In this document: in pieces, positions 1 to 11,573 of the stretch
Numbering within the stretch: the stretch's first letter is position 1
Layout of the letters: each line of letters begins with the position of its first letter
Origin: Brachycybe producta
Lineage: Eukaryota > Arthropoda > Diplopoda > Playtdesmida > Andrognathidae
Assembly: GCA_036925085.1 (NCBI GenBank)
Contig: JAUPFP010000022.1
Span: forward strand, 1,422,501 to 1,486,500
DNA: 64,000 bases
Direction of reading: 5' to 3'
Program-made: the position numbers and the translations under genes
Notes under the pieces: model-generated
The model's database searches: none
Told to the model about the DNA's origin: nothing
The model's input: only the letters and a program-made list of their open reading frames with translations

Positions 1-190
1 TTTGGAAAAAGTCGAAATTTCGAGATTTAAAAAAAAAATCTCGCATGTCCTTTACAGGGCTCCGTAACTAACAGCTGGTTTTCGAACTCATTGATTATTT
101 TAGATATTTTGTTTGAAATTTCAGATATTTTGTTTGACATTTTAGATAAAATAAAAAAAAAACTCATGTCCTTTACAGGGCTCCGTAAGG
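1..190. repeat. Fragment of TIR element with CCTTTACAGGGCTCCGTA ends
   Basis: Two same-orientation copies of the terminus CCTTTACAGGGCTCCGTA end near 69 and 188. Between them is sequence resembling the 21-base satellite (ATATTTTGTTTGAAATTTCAG type). The same ends bound the complete element at 2700-3470, so this is a truncated or nested relative. No coding potential is supported. Confidence 0.75.
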
Positions 191-480
191 GGCAGCTGAA
201 ATAAAGGATTGTCAGAAAATTCAACCCCTGTTTTAGTATATTCACAAATTATTCTAGTTTCTAATAATTTTGAATTATATGGATTTGTATACACACCTCT
301 AAAATTACTATTGAGCCACCCACCCACATGATTCTTACATTCTTGTGGGATAAATAAAGTTTAAAAAAACCAAAATGTACTTATTTCAATGTTATGTGTG
401 TATGTGTGTGGGCTTCTTGAACACAGTGGAAATTTCAACCAAATGTTGTGAAACTTGTATGTGTGTGTGTGTCCCACCCC

Positions 481-673
481 TACTGTCAATCTGCGGAATC
501 AGTCAATCTGCATATTTCCTAGGCAATGTGCAAAACAGCCAACCTGCTAATGAATCTGCAAAACTCAATACATTTTTTTTTGGTGTTGAATTTTGCAGAT
601 TCACTAGCAGGTTGGTTGTTTTGCACATTGCCTAGGCAATATGCAGATTGACTGATTCCGCAGATTGACGGTA
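481..673. mobile_element. Palindromic MITE (TGTCAATCTGCGGAATCAG family), copy 1
   Basis: The left arm starts with CTGTCAATCTGCGGAATCAG and runs through CCTAGGCAATGTGCAAAACA. The right arm is its near-perfect reverse complement, ending CTGATTCCGCAGATTGAC. The two arms of about 85 bases flank a T-rich centre. A shorter relative lies at 62088-62195. Reading frames on both strands here are by-products of the palindrome. Confidence 0.85.
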
Positions 674-1259
674 ACTGTATATACATAATCACACCATATA
701 GTTTATACAGTTTGAAACAGCTAGCCAGATGTAACATTTCTATATAAACATATACATTCGCTAACAGAAAAGAAAAGACCGAATTTCCGAAATTCATCCC
801 CCCTTCAAAAATAATACCAAAAAATCTAAACCGCTTTTTCTAGGTTTTTTTTAAACATGGAAAAACTGTCCAAACTGAATTTGTGTATCTATATGGTATG
901 TATCCTGATGTATATCATATGTTCAATGACTTGTATAAGAGAGAGTATAGAACCCCCTTCAATGTTTGGGCTTCTATTTTAACCACTTTTCGCAATATTT
1001 ACATCCATGCTATTATTATTTTTGTTTGTTAAAATAATCACATTGGGGTTTTTTTTTTTGTAAGTATCAAAAAAAACTAACAGATATTTGAGAAATTTAC
1101 ATGTTTTTTTTTTTTGCAGTTTTTTTAATTTTGTGTATTTTTTGAAAATTAAAAGTTGTTTTTTTGTATAATTTCATTTTTAATTTTTTTGTAGTTTCTT
1201 GTGTAATTTCTTGTAAACATTATGTAAAATTTCTTTTAAAAAGATTTATATTTTTTGGT

Positions 1260-2290
1260 GCAATTTATTTATAAACTTTTGGATTTTTCTATGTTCATAT
1301 AGAAAATTCTATTCATTCATATAAAATTTCTATGTTGAAATGTTTCAAACTTTTGTATTTTTTTGTATATTTTTTTGAAAATTTTAGATTTTTATGTTGA
1401 AATGGTTCACACTTTTTTAATAGAAAATCAGTTATTTTTGTATATTTTTTTTTGAGAGAGAAAAAATTGATATATAAAATTCTATTCATTCATATAAAAA
1501 AAATCTTGTAATTTTCTGAAAAACCTTTGAAAATTTTAGATTTTTATGTTGAAATGTTTCATACTTTTATAATTAAAAAATTGTAATTTTTGTGTGAAAG
1601 AAGAAAAAATAATATTTAAAATTTTATTCATTCATATAAAATAAATACTATGTTAAAATATTTTCAAACTTTTATATTAAAAAAATTCTGTACATTTTCT
1701 GTATAATCTTTAAAAAAAATTTATATATTTATGTTGAAATGGTTCATACTTTTTAAATAGAAAATCTATAATTTTTGTATATTTTTTGTTTGAAAAAAAA
1801 AATTGATATGTAAAATTCCATTCATTCTTATAAAATTCTATGTTAAAATATTTTCAAATTTTTGTATTAAAAAAAATCTTAATTTTCTGAAAAACCTTTG
1901 ATAATTTTAGATTTTTACGTTAAAATGTTTTATATTATAGAACAATTGTAATTTTTGTGCATTTTTTTAAGAAGAAAAAATCATAATTAAAATACTATTC
2001 ATTCATATAAAATTCTATGTTAAAATATTTTCAAACTTTTATATTAACAAATCTTGTAATTTTCTGTTTAATCTTTAAAATTTTTATATATTTATATTGA
2101 AATGTTTCATATTTTTATAATAAAAATAGTAATTTTTGTATATTTTTTTGAAGAAAAAAACATTCATACATAGAAATTCTATGTTGAAATGTTTCAAACT
2201 TTTGTATTAAAAATCTTGTAATTTTTTGAAAATTTTATATTTCTATGTTAAAAGTTTAAAACGTTTTCAAACTTTTGTTAAATGTTGTCA
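1260..2290. repeat. Degenerate AT-rich tandem repeat, period about 150-190 bases
   Basis: A landmark of the type TTTTATGTTGAAATGTTTCA recurs near 1390, 1540, 1720, 1910, 2085 and 2235. The sequence between landmarks also recurs (ATTCATTCATATAAAATTCT, then TTGTAATTTTCTGAAAAACC). Spacing varies by tens of bases, so this is an old, diverged array. It is extremely AT-rich and contains no plausible gene. Confidence 0.7.
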
Positions 2291-2699
2291 CAGTGTAAAA
2301 AAATCGTTAAAATCGTTAACATTTATAATATAAGTCCTAAAGTTGTTTTTAAAAATAGAAACCGGCAAAAGTTTTCCCCAAGTATTATTGATATAATATA
2401 TAAAAAATGAATCTAAAAAGAAAATTTCTAAAGATATATTTCAGGAATTTTCCTCATAAATGTGTTTTATGTGTAGCTCCTACATGTGGTGTATGTAAGG
2501 TAGAAGTTCGGTCCAATTTGCACGGTATTTTTTTTAAATTGTGAGGTCCTCTCCTCTCTCAGAGTGAATTTTACGACTGAAACTGTCATCACTACTGGAG
2601 GCGGTTTTTCAACAAAACTTTCAATGGCATAATATCATATATGTGAGTGCAATGGTATTGTACAGTAGGGAAGAAGGGGTGGAGGAATGAGGAGATAAG

Positions 2700-3470
2700 T
2701 ACGGAGCCCTGTAAAAGACATGAGTTTTTTTTTTTAATTTTAAATCTAAAATTCAAAACTATATGACATTACAAAAAAAATATCTGAAATTTCAAATAAA
2801 ATATCTGAAATTTCAAACAAAATATCAGAAATTTCAAACGAAATATCAGAAATTTCAAACAAAATATCAGAAATTTCAAACGAAATATCAGAAATTTCAA
2901 ACAAAATATCTGAAATTTCAAACGAAATATCAGAAATTTCAAACAAAATATCTGAAATTTCAAACGAAATATCTGAAATTTCAAACGAAATATCTGAAAT
3001 TTCAAACGAAATATCTGAAATTTCAAACAAAATATCAGAAATGTCAAACAAAATATCTGAAATGTCAAACAAAATATCTGAAATGTCAAACAAAATATCT
3101 GAAATGTCAAACGAAATATCAGAAATTTCAAACAAAATATCTGAAATGTCAAACGAAATATCAGAAATTTCAAACGAACTATCTGAAATTTCAAATAAAA
3201 TACCTGACATTTCAAACAAAATACCTGAAATTTCAAACAAAATATCTGAAATTTCAAACAAAATATCTGAACTTTCAAACAAAATATCTGAACTTTCAAA
3301 CAAAATATCTGAACTTTCAAACAAAATATCTGAACTTTCAAACAAAATATCTGAACTTTCAAACAAAATAGCTATCTAAAGTATAAACCATAATCATTGA
3401 AATTTCAGATATATTGTTTGCAATTTCAGATAAAATAAAAAAAAACTCATATCCTTTACAGGGCTCCGTA
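2700..3470. mobile_element. TIR element carrying an internal 21-base satellite
   Basis: The left end reads TACGGAGCCCTGTAAAAGAC and the right end is its complement, ATCCTTTACAGGGCTCCGTA. Both ends are followed inward by A/T runs. GATAAG directly abuts both outer ends, a candidate 6-base target duplication. Most of the interior is a 21-base tandem repeat. No transposase is present, so the element is non-autonomous. Confidence 0.8.
2775..3372. repeat. 21-base minisatellite, about 28 copies
   Basis: The unit is AAATATCTGAAATTTCAAAC plus one A. Variants have TCAGAA for TCTGAA, ATGTC or CTTTC for ATTTC, and ACG for ACA. The unit length is divisible by three and lacks stops in several frames, which produces long artificial reading frames on both strands. 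Variants are clustered: ATGTC units lie near 3040-3150 and CTTTC units near 3270-3370, as expected from local unit amplification. Confidence 0.93.
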
Positions 3471-5246
3471 GATAAGGGATGTTTAAAGAAGACAATCCGG
3501 ATCAAAATAGCAGACGACACCGGTCCTTTTTTTAACTATATATTAGTGAACAGGCTAACCAACAGCTGTCTGCAAATTACACACTTTTACATTAGTAACA
3601 TTAACACAAACACAAGGAGGGAAAACACACACACAAGTGTGGAAGTAGTGTGTAAAACCATATAGAAAAATATACACATGGGCTAGTTTTTTTTTTGTTG
3701 GTTTGGTTGGTGGTATATTATAATAGCCACTATTGAAAGAAATTACGGCTTTCAGTGTCTATACCGCTCACTTTGAAATATTTTCTGTCACGTCGTTTAT
3801 GTCACCTTCTTTTTCGTTTAAAAAGAATCTAAAATGTATAACCCCCCCCCCCCCCCCAAAAAAACAGGGGCTGTTACACATTAAATCATATGAGCCACAG
3901 TCGGTGAACTTTTCATTACTTTTTTTTTTGTTAAAAAAAAAAAGAACTGACCGCTTTTGCAATTATAAAGTTTTTGTTTTTTGACAAAAAAAAATTTATG
4001 AAAAAAGTTTTCTTTAAAATTATTTTTGTGAAAGTTTTAAAATGTTTTCTTTAAAAAGACTTTCTAAAAAATATAGAAAAGTTTTAAGTTTTTAAAAAAA
4101 AATTAGAAAAGTTAAAAAAAACGTGAAAGTTTTAAAAAAATCTTTTAGAAACCAAATAAAGAAAAAGAATACAGAAAATTGTATAAACTTTTATTAAAAT
4201 TTTCATCAAAACTTTTATAAAATTTTTTATCAAAAACTTTTATAAAAATTCCAGTTTTAAGAAGACTTTTATGAAAGTTTAAAATGTTTTTTAAAAACTT
4301 TTTAAGAGTTTAAAAAATTATTTTACTAAAGTAAAAAAGGAAGAAAATAGTTCTAAAAATGATTGAACTCTTATTAAATTAATTAATTCTGTTTAATAAA
4401 AATAGTTTTAAAAAACTGGAAGCTATTTGTATAAAAATCCATTTATTTTTAGCATTTTTCATCTTTGTATAAGAGATCAAAGGGTTTCTAGTTGCGCAGC
4501 ATCCCGCTAGGAGGTACTTTATACAACTATTCGCGCGCCATCTAGTTGTTAGGATATAAACTACTATCTACAGTGTTGCCAACAAATAATTTCGTATTTA
4601 ATTCAAATTAAGTCGTCTATTATAAAAATAGATTGACCTGTTTAAAGCTCAAAATTAAAACTAGAATAGAAAAAACTTAAAATTCGTTAATTTTCTAAAA
4701 TAAAATAACATTTTTTAGAACCGATTACAGTTAGACAACTCACAAAAAAGAGTACAGTGGCAACACTGGCTATGCAACGTATGATAAAAATACAGGGCAA
4801 GAGAAAATTTCAATCCGTAAAATATTGAAGCACTATGTGCGAGAGGGGGGGGCCCGGAGGGGCTACATATACTGTAACCTTAAATCATCTAGGAGGTGAA
4901 CCTGAAGGGTAACCAAATATGGCACCATACCACATTAGAAAAGCATATTGCCATATTGGTACACCCCATTGTAACCCAAAACCAGGTATCAAAGCGTGAC
5001 GTAAAGTACCCCCGACCGCCATTTTTTTTTTCTAAACGTAGCGTAACGACAATGAACGAAATGTGGAATTAGCCATTATTTTGTAATAAAAAAACGTTTT
5101 ATCATTAAAAAGGTAAGCAATTTATGCTTCAAAGAATGTTCTTTTGATCGTATTTCACATTTGTGTTTCATAGAGTGGACAAATTGAGTAATTAATTGAG
5201 CGAAAAATTAGATTCGGACCTCGTTTTTAATCGGCATCTAACGAAG
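3471..5246. other. Intergenic AT-rich DNA upstream of RSRC2
   Basis: No gene is supported. The stretch contains a 17-base C run near 3842, A/T-rich low-complexity sequence at about 3980-4440, one GCGCCATCTAG motif near 4535, and a small imperfect inverted repeat near 4900-4980 (AACCAAATATGGCACC against GCCATATTGGTACACC). The RSRC2 promoter should lie in the last few hundred bases, but no clear TATA box was seen. Confidence 0.6.
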
Positions 5247-7910
5247 ATGGGCGACAGAAATTGGAGCGATCGGACAATTGGAGGCTCACAGGAGGTAAAG
5301 TTTACATATTATGATACATTTTAGTGTCTTTTATGATTGTGCAATGCGATAAGATGCAAAAACGCGCCACAAATGCTGCTTCAAAACGTTAAAAAGGTCT
5401 TCTTAAATGAAATATTCAAAAGGGACCTTTCAAAGTGTTAAAAAGACCCAAAAATGAAGTTACAATATGCTTAAAATGCCCAAAAATGCTAAAAGCGGCC
5501 CCAAATATAGTATAAAAAAGCAAGTTAAGCTTCAAAGCGTTAAAATAAAAGCTCAAAGCGAAGCTTCAATTTGCGTAAAAAGCCCCAAAGTGCTAAAAAG
5601 GCCCCAAAGAATTAAACACAAAAACAAATTTAGCTTCAAAGTATTAAAATAAAAGCTCAAAATGAAGCTGTAATATGATTAAAAGCCCCCCAAAAGAGTT
5701 AAGAAATCTCAAGGTACACCTTAAAGCGTTAAAAAAAAGTTCAAAAGAAGCTTTCAAAGCGTTAAGAAAGCTCAAAAGACGCTTTAGTATTAAAAAAAAT
5801 GCCCAAAAGCGCTGAAAACGCAAAAAAAAAAAGAAGAGAAGACGAGAAAACTGACAGTTAATAATGTGTATGAATGTGTAAATCAGCCTTCGTTTGTTGG
5901 CGCCCTTCTTCCTAATTGTACTACTTCGGTCTCGGTCGTATTTACGAGAGGGGGTACGCGGACAAGTACGAAGCTTAAGCCGACAGCAACGCAGATAAAA
6001 CTCAGGTAATAAAGTAAATTTAGAGAAGAAAGAGAGATAATAATAATAAATATAGCATAAATAGGGGGCAAAAAATAAAAAAGCTCAATGTTTTAAATCA
6101 AGAAATGAGAAAAAACATATAAAAGGAAAGACAAGAAACAAGTTTTTCTTGTCTTTCCTTTCAATCCAAATTCCCAATTTTTTTTTTTTGTTATGTTCTT
6201 GTGTTTACTAACAGTTCTGTTTGCATTGTTCCCCCTTGAAAAAGACAAAAACCCATTCTTATAACAGGATAGATCGGTACGAGAACGTAGTTTGGATCGT
6301 GGAGAAGGACATAGAGGAGACGATCGAAGGCAACAACAGGGAAGAAGAGATGACGACGACAAACATCGTACTGCGAGGCAATTCAATAAAAAAAAGTTCT
6401 ATTTTAAATTTTAAGATATCTCTTAAAATAACGAAAAAGAACCTCATTTTTAGGCATTTGTATCATGGATTCGGCGACAGAAGAAGGTCCAGATCCAGAA
6501 GTCCTTCTAACAAGAGAGGAAGTATGAGTCGAGATTACAGAAGACGAGAAAGAGGAGGAGGAGGAGGAGGTGGTGGTGGTGGTGATCATTACAGAAGATC
6601 GAGAAGCCGTAGTCGCGAAAGGCGTCGCAACAGTGTCGAAAAAGATCGTCATCGTACGCGCAGATCAAACAGTCCAAGAGATAGACGTAATAGGTACTCA
6701 CCAAACGGTGTGTGTTTGATAAAACGATGGATCGTAATCGACTTGAAACTCGTTACAGGAAAAGTCGAAGTCGTAGTCGAGACCGTCCGAGATACAGAAA
6801 ACGACCTCAGTCTCACAGTCAGAGTCGTAGTCCCGATTACTGTCGTTCGAGACCTTTGGGAGGAACTCAAAAGACAACCAACAGTTCGGCCACTTCGGCT
6901 GCTCCTCCTAACCAAAACAACGTAGAAGAAGATTCAAAGACTAAAAGCGAAGATTTTAGTAACGAGAAACTGAGTAACTTACCGCTGAAGGATCCGATGC
7001 AATTGATACGAAGTGGACACATCGTAACGGCACAGATGGCCGTTCAACAAACGATGGCTGCGATGAATGCAAGAGCGCAACAGTTAACTGGAGTTCAACT
7101 TCCGAAGTATTACAATCCGGCTGCTGTAAACCCAATGAAGTATGCAGAACAGATGCAGAAACGGAAGCTTCTTTGGCAAAATAAGGAAAAGAAAGAGGTT
7201 GGTTTTTGAAAACATTAACTGAACAATTGATTTTTTCACTTCTTTAACAGATGTTTTAGAGAAAGCTGTTGAATAGAAATGGTGTTAAAGTGTAGACGAC
7301 CCTCGAACTCTGATTATTCTGTCTTTCGGGTGCAAAATAAAGAGAAACTTGAATGTGTTTTAGAAACTAGAAGGGTAGCTCAATCACTTAAGTTTATATT
7401 TTCAAGCTTTTTATGTTAGTTTGACATTTTTTTAATTTGTCTGTAATAAACTTAAGTGATTGAGCTACCCTTCTAGTTTCTAAAACACGTTCAAGTTTCT
7501 CTTTTTATTTATTTAACTTCTGAAAGACAGAATAATCAAGAGTTTGAAGGACGTTTACACTTTAAAACCCCACTTAATGTATTGTATTCTTAATTGTTAA
7601 GACGGTGGCGCCATCTACCAACCACTGGGAAACTACGACCTTCTCTCAGGATCAAGATGGAAAGATGGCAGCGAAATTCAAGAAGCTGATGGGCATTAAA
7701 GAAGAAGGCGTCGGTGGAACGTCCGATACTACGAAAGTGGTAGACTCAGATCCGAATGCACAGGACCACATTCGAAAGCAGGAGGAATTGTTTCGTACTC
7801 TCGACCAGCAGTACGAAGTGGCTCGTATTTCGACTCATACTCAGAGAGGAGTCGGACTCGGATTTTCCTCAAGTGCTCCCATACAGATACCACACATCTT
7901 TCCGAAATAA
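5247..7910 (+). CDS. RSRC2: RSRC2, arginine/serine-rich coiled-coil protein 2
   Basis: Proposed exons are 5247-5294, 6268-6377, 6454-6693, 6759-7197 and 7602-7910, about 381 residues. The nuclear RS-rich protein has an RS/glycine region (SRSRSRSPSNKRG, a Gly run, then RKSRSRSRDRPRY) followed by the conserved C-terminal block: HIVTAQMAVQQTMAAMNARA, YYNPAAVNPMKYAEQMQKRK, KFKKLMGIKEE, THTQRGVGLGFSS. That block is diagnostic of RSRC2, a splicing-associated protein. The last two exons are certain. The 6693/6759 junction (66-base intron) is well supported by phase and sites. Exons 1-2 are weaker: the exon 2 donor would be GC rather than GT, and exon 3 could instead start at 6481. The last intron contains a palindromic MITE. 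Confidence 0.88.
5340..5850. repeat. Degenerate short repeats in RSRC2 intron 1
   Basis: Motifs such as CAAAGCGTTAAAA, GCCCAAAA and GAAGCTTCAA recur every 30-60 bases, for example near 5385, 5430, 5530, 5590, 5725 and 5755. This is a decayed minisatellite in the first intron of the RSRC2 model. The short reading frame across it is low-complexity Lys-rich sequence and is not credible as protein. Confidence 0.6.
7276..7575. mobile_element. Palindromic MITE (CTAGAAGGGTAGCTCAATC family), RSRC2 intron
   Basis: This is the clearest full copy. The left arm runs from GTGTTAAAGTGTAGACG through CTCGAACTCTGATTATTCTG to CTAGAAGGGTAGCTCAATCA. The right arm is its reverse complement and ends near ACGTTTACACTTTAAAAC. 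Arms exceed 130 bases around a T-rich centre. Related full or partial copies lie near 8460-9150, 17610-17890, 18064-18360, 19870-20165, 20890-20930, 22340-22440, 24590-24830, 28010-28310, 37800-37930, 43780-44000, 45050-45430, 48380-48620, 52320-52590 and 54430-54660. Confidence 0.88.
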
Positions 7911-9306
7911 CCTTTAACTTTTTTTCCTCCGCCCATATTTCGTCTTCTGTTATTTGCTGTCATATTATTTCATTCACATCCTCCGATTAACAAACGTTTG
8001 TTTTTGTTTTGATTCCTTAATTGTTTGTAATTAATCTAAACGATACGAATAGAGAATAAAATGTATAAAAATGTAATCGAGCTTTTTCGACTTCCCCATT
8101 CAAGTTATCTTCAATTACCCAAGTATAAATATTGTATTTCTAATAAAAAAGCAAAAAAAAAATGTGTTTTGTTCGTTCGTTTGATGAAATAAAAAGTTGT
8201 TTTCTCCATCATATTTAATTTTGAAAGATTTTTACGTTTAAATTCAAGCAATATATAATTGGTACTTGAACTTTTGACCCCTCTGAGATAGGGGGGTTCC
8301 AATATGGAAAAATTTTGCCACTGAGATTTTTTTTCTTTATGGAACAATTTAAAATCAAAATAAGTAATCAGATGTTTTATTTTTTAAAATTCACTGAAAT
8401 TTTAGAATAAAACAGCTGATTACTTATTTTGATTTTAATAAAACTTCCGATGTTTTCTGAATAATGGATTTTGAAACTGATTATTTTGTAGTTTCACAAT
8501 AGCAACACTAAAGAGAAATTGAAAATGTATTATAAACTAGAACAGTAGCTGATTAACATACATGAAAATGCTTAACTACACTTCTAGTTTTTAAAATCCT
8601 TTTTAATTTCTTTTAATTTTGCTCTTATGAAAGACAGAATAATCAAAGAGTTTGAAAATCAGTTGTTCATAAAATCATTTTAAGTGTAAAGTTTTAAAAG
8701 TGTAAATGCAATTTGAACTCTGGTTATTCTGTATTTCAGGACAATTTAAAATGTTTTTGTTTTTTTAAAAAAAAAACTAGAAGGGTGACTCAATCACTTA
8801 ATGGTATTTGTTCTGCTAATATATTTTAAAATAAGCTTTTTGTGTCAGTTTGGAAATTACTCAAACTTCTAAGTTAAACTTAAACCATGTCGAAAGACAA
8901 AACTTTCTATAGTAAGTCTATGGAGTGTTTTTAAGTTTAACTTTAAGTTTTACTTTGGCTTAAGTAACATTTTAGAATGTGGCCCTGTAAACCTTTTATA
9001 GACAAATGTTTAAAAAATATCATCTGCTTTATACATTAAAAGTTTATTTTAAAAGATATCAATATGAAAATATCCTGATTTCTAGTTTCTAAACACTTTC
9101 AAGTTTCACTTTTGAAAAGTCGAATAATCAAGAGTTCGAGGAGCACCACATACCCTGTAAAACCAGCGATACGAAACATATCACGGTATCGCGCTATAAA
9201 TAATACTTTAAGAGGTACTTGTGCTTTGAATTTATAGTTCATTGCTTTCGTCACTAGAGGCGTTGAACGCAATTTCTAACATGAGCCCGTGACAAATGGG
9301 TGATAC
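7911..9306. other. Intergenic: RSRC2 3' region and decayed MITEs
   Basis: After the RSRC2 stop there is an AATAAA at 8055. A small palindrome lies near 8350-8445 (AATCAAAATAAGTAATCAG with its complement). Several overlapping, diverged copies of the CTAGAAGGGTAGCT-type MITE fill about 8460-9150. No gene is supported. Confidence 0.6.
8055..8060 (+). terminator. Candidate RSRC2 poly(A) signal
   Basis: AATAAA lies about 145 bases after the RSRC2 stop codon. Position and sequence only; the cleavage site is not known. Confidence 0.45.
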
Positions 9307-11536
9307 ATGTCACAGTATAAAGAGGGCCACGGTGCCCTTGAAGAAAAGGGCCTAAGGATGTTTACGATAGCTAACATTCAGGATGGAGACGTTCTGCCTC
9401 ACTCCTTAGTCCTGATAGAAGGCTACATTGAATCTGATTGCGAGAATGAAGTGACAGTTACGAACGACACTTTGGATCATAACGAGAACCGTATTACGAA
9501 GTGGCCCGTATCGAAAAACCGCTTCAAGGCCCTAGTACACCTGAAAAGAGGCAGCAATGTTTTAGCTCTCGAGTGTGGCACTGAATCGAGGCGTTTAACA
9601 CTTAGTTACGAACCTCAGAGAACGGATCACTTTGTACGGCTCCTTTATGTTGTATGCGAAGACGATCCGGAACGTGGGAGGTTTCAGGAGCCACCGGAAT
9701 CTAATCCGGCACGGTTTACTGTCGAGAGCGCGTTGAGAAGAATAGAGTTAGCGGCACGGTTGGTGCAGACTTTCACTGGCGAATGTCTCGTAAGACACGG
9801 TCTACCCAGACGAACATTCTGTTTACAGGAAAGTAGTCGTTCCGTAGTGTGCCGCCTCTTCACATTGCGTTCCGTATCAGTGGTCCAGGCGAGATCCATG
9901 TCCGAACTGGATTTATGGTGCTTGGTACGAGACGAATTGGCTCGCGATCCTGAAATGAATCGTGAAAAAGAGAAGTGCAAGTTTATTGCTTTTCTGTCTT
10001 TCACTCGTTACCATAATCCGTTGTCGATGGAACCGAAAAGCCATCGTGACAAACTGAAACTCACGGAAGGTCACGCTGCACTCGGAGGAGGTCGTTTGGC
10101 CCTCTTGGGTACGGGTTGTCTCCACACTTGGGCTGAAACGATTGCGGAAATCGTGCCTTGTTTTATGGACTGCACAAAAGTTGACACTCTCCATTTACTC
10201 GATGATAGCAGCTATAGGTTTTAGTATAAATTGAATCTCGAATCTTAAAATTTGCATTATTCTGTGTTTCAGGAGCAACAACTACGGAGCAATTGAAAAT
10301 GTGTTAGAAACTAGAAGAATAACTGAAGCACTTAATAGTATTTTTATGTTGATATCTTTCAAAATAAACTTTTTATAAACGAAACTAAAATATAATCCAC
10401 TTAAAGATGGGTAATTATTTTCAAATTGACATAAAAAGTTTTATTTTAAAAGATATATCAACATGAAAATATCAAGTGATTGAGCTACCCTTCTAGTTTC
10501 TAAAACATTTTCAAGTTTCTCATAATTTTGCTTTCCTGAAAGACAACAAGAGTTGGATTAGGGTTTTTTTTTTTGCCCAGCTTAACGAGCTCAAATAATA
10601 ACAGGGGTACATACTGGGGTTGTTATTCAACCACACTGGGAGCGATGTGTCACGAAATGGGACACACTTTCACACTGAAACACACCGATCGTGGTATCAT
10701 GAACCGAGGTTTCGATCAGATCCATCGAGTCTTTGTGCTGAAATCCAAGGGTGACGATCTACAAATGGAACACGAAGATCATGAACATCAGCACTTGGAA
10801 GACCATTTATCCTGTAACGTCGCCTCTTACGAGAATCCTTCCGGTCTGTTCCTCCTCAAAGAAAAACGACTCGTTCCAGCCAGAACCTTTGACGTATCCT
10901 TTCAAAGAGAATCCTTCTTGTCCAAGCTAAAAGTGAAGAAGGGACCATTGCAATCACCAGATGTTCTACAGAAAAACCGTGCCGTAACTCTCGAACATTG
11001 GAACGAAGCATTTTGGGACAGAGCCTCTGCCGTTTGGCTATCTTACCACAAGTAGATTAATCACAATCTAAACTCTTCGGTTAAATAGCTCACTAATCTT
11101 GTTATCTCCACACAGGTGGTTCAACACGGAGGATCCTCGTAACAGTGGACACGGACCACAATTACACGGGTAATAATGTTAACTATCGAAGAATGAGAAA
11201 TTTCTTTCAAAGTGTTATTTCACATCAAAAGGCTCCTAGAACCCTTTTCAATTCATACGTAATTACATCGTAATAAGGGTCGAAGTCCGTTCTCGTCATG
11301 GCCTTCGTATCGTCATTTTGGAAGACACAAATCATGTCTTAGAACATTGGGAATTTCTACAACCTGGTGCCAAACTCACATTCCGATTGCAACCATCCTC
11401 GTCTTCCTTCTTCACACTCGATGGTGGTGATTCGTCATCATTATCATCACCGACCTTAACAGTCAAGGCAATGGATTCATTCGGAAACATTCTCGAAGAG
11501 TCCATCTCGAAGGAAATCCTATTAGGACACCTCTAA
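9307..11536 (+). CDS. Putative zinc metallopeptidase, YIL108W-like family
   Basis: Exons 9307-10217, 10581-11051, 11116-11169 and 11278-11536 join in phase into about 564 residues. The catalytic signature HEMGHTFTLKH (H328, E329, H332, H338) has the metzincin spacing HExxHxxxxxH and is followed by a Met (GIMNRG) that could form a Met-turn. The usual Gly of HExxHxxGxxH is Thr here. The N-terminal block (MFTIANIQDGDVLPHSLVLI), GGGRLALLGTGCLHTWAETI and C-terminal WFNTEDPRNSGHGPQL match my memory of the eukaryotic 'putative peptidase' family of yeast YIL108W (Pfam Metallopep). Substrate unknown. No signal peptide or membrane segment is seen, so it is probably cytosolic. The start is the first in-frame ATG; the conserved Met at 9358 or an upstream exon is possible. 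Intron 1 is almost wholly a MITE. Confidence 0.85.
10236..10560. mobile_element. Palindromic MITE filling intron 1 of the metallopeptidase gene
   Basis: This copy of the CTAGAAGGGTAGCT family has its left arm ending TTAGAAACTAGAAGAATAAC and its right arm starting GATTGAGCTACCCTTCTAG. The 363-base intron (10218-10580) consists almost entirely of this element; only about 20 bases remain on each side. Confidence 0.82.
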
Positions 11537-11567
11537 TTAGTAAACCACATAATTCGAAATTTTTTAT

Positions 11568-11573
11568 AATAAA
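11568..11573 (+). terminator. Candidate poly(A) signal of the metallopeptidase gene
   Basis: AATAAA lies 32 bases after the stop codon, in a T-rich context typical of a 3' end. Confidence 0.5.

Noticed and set aside
519-797. 92-residue antisense frame similar to the plus-strand frame at 375-635
   Set aside because: The similarity reflects the inverted arms of the MITE at 481-673.
2775-3372. CRISPR-like direct repeats
   Set aside because: Units are contiguous, with no unique spacers, and the host is an animal.
2746-3379. Four long overlapping reading frames on both strands encoding repeats such as ISDILFE and FQTKYLK
   Set aside because: They arise from a 21-base satellite whose length is a multiple of three and which lacks stops. 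No non-repeat coding sequence is attached.
5883-6071. Membrane-like minus-strand frame (MPPIYAIFIIIISLSSL)
   Set aside because: A short hydrophobic frame in AT-rich intron sequence of RSRC2, with no homology recognised and no exon context.
6404-6915. Antisense frames with Ser/Thr/His runs opposite RSRC2
   Set aside because: Low-complexity shadows of the RS and Gly codons on the coding strand.
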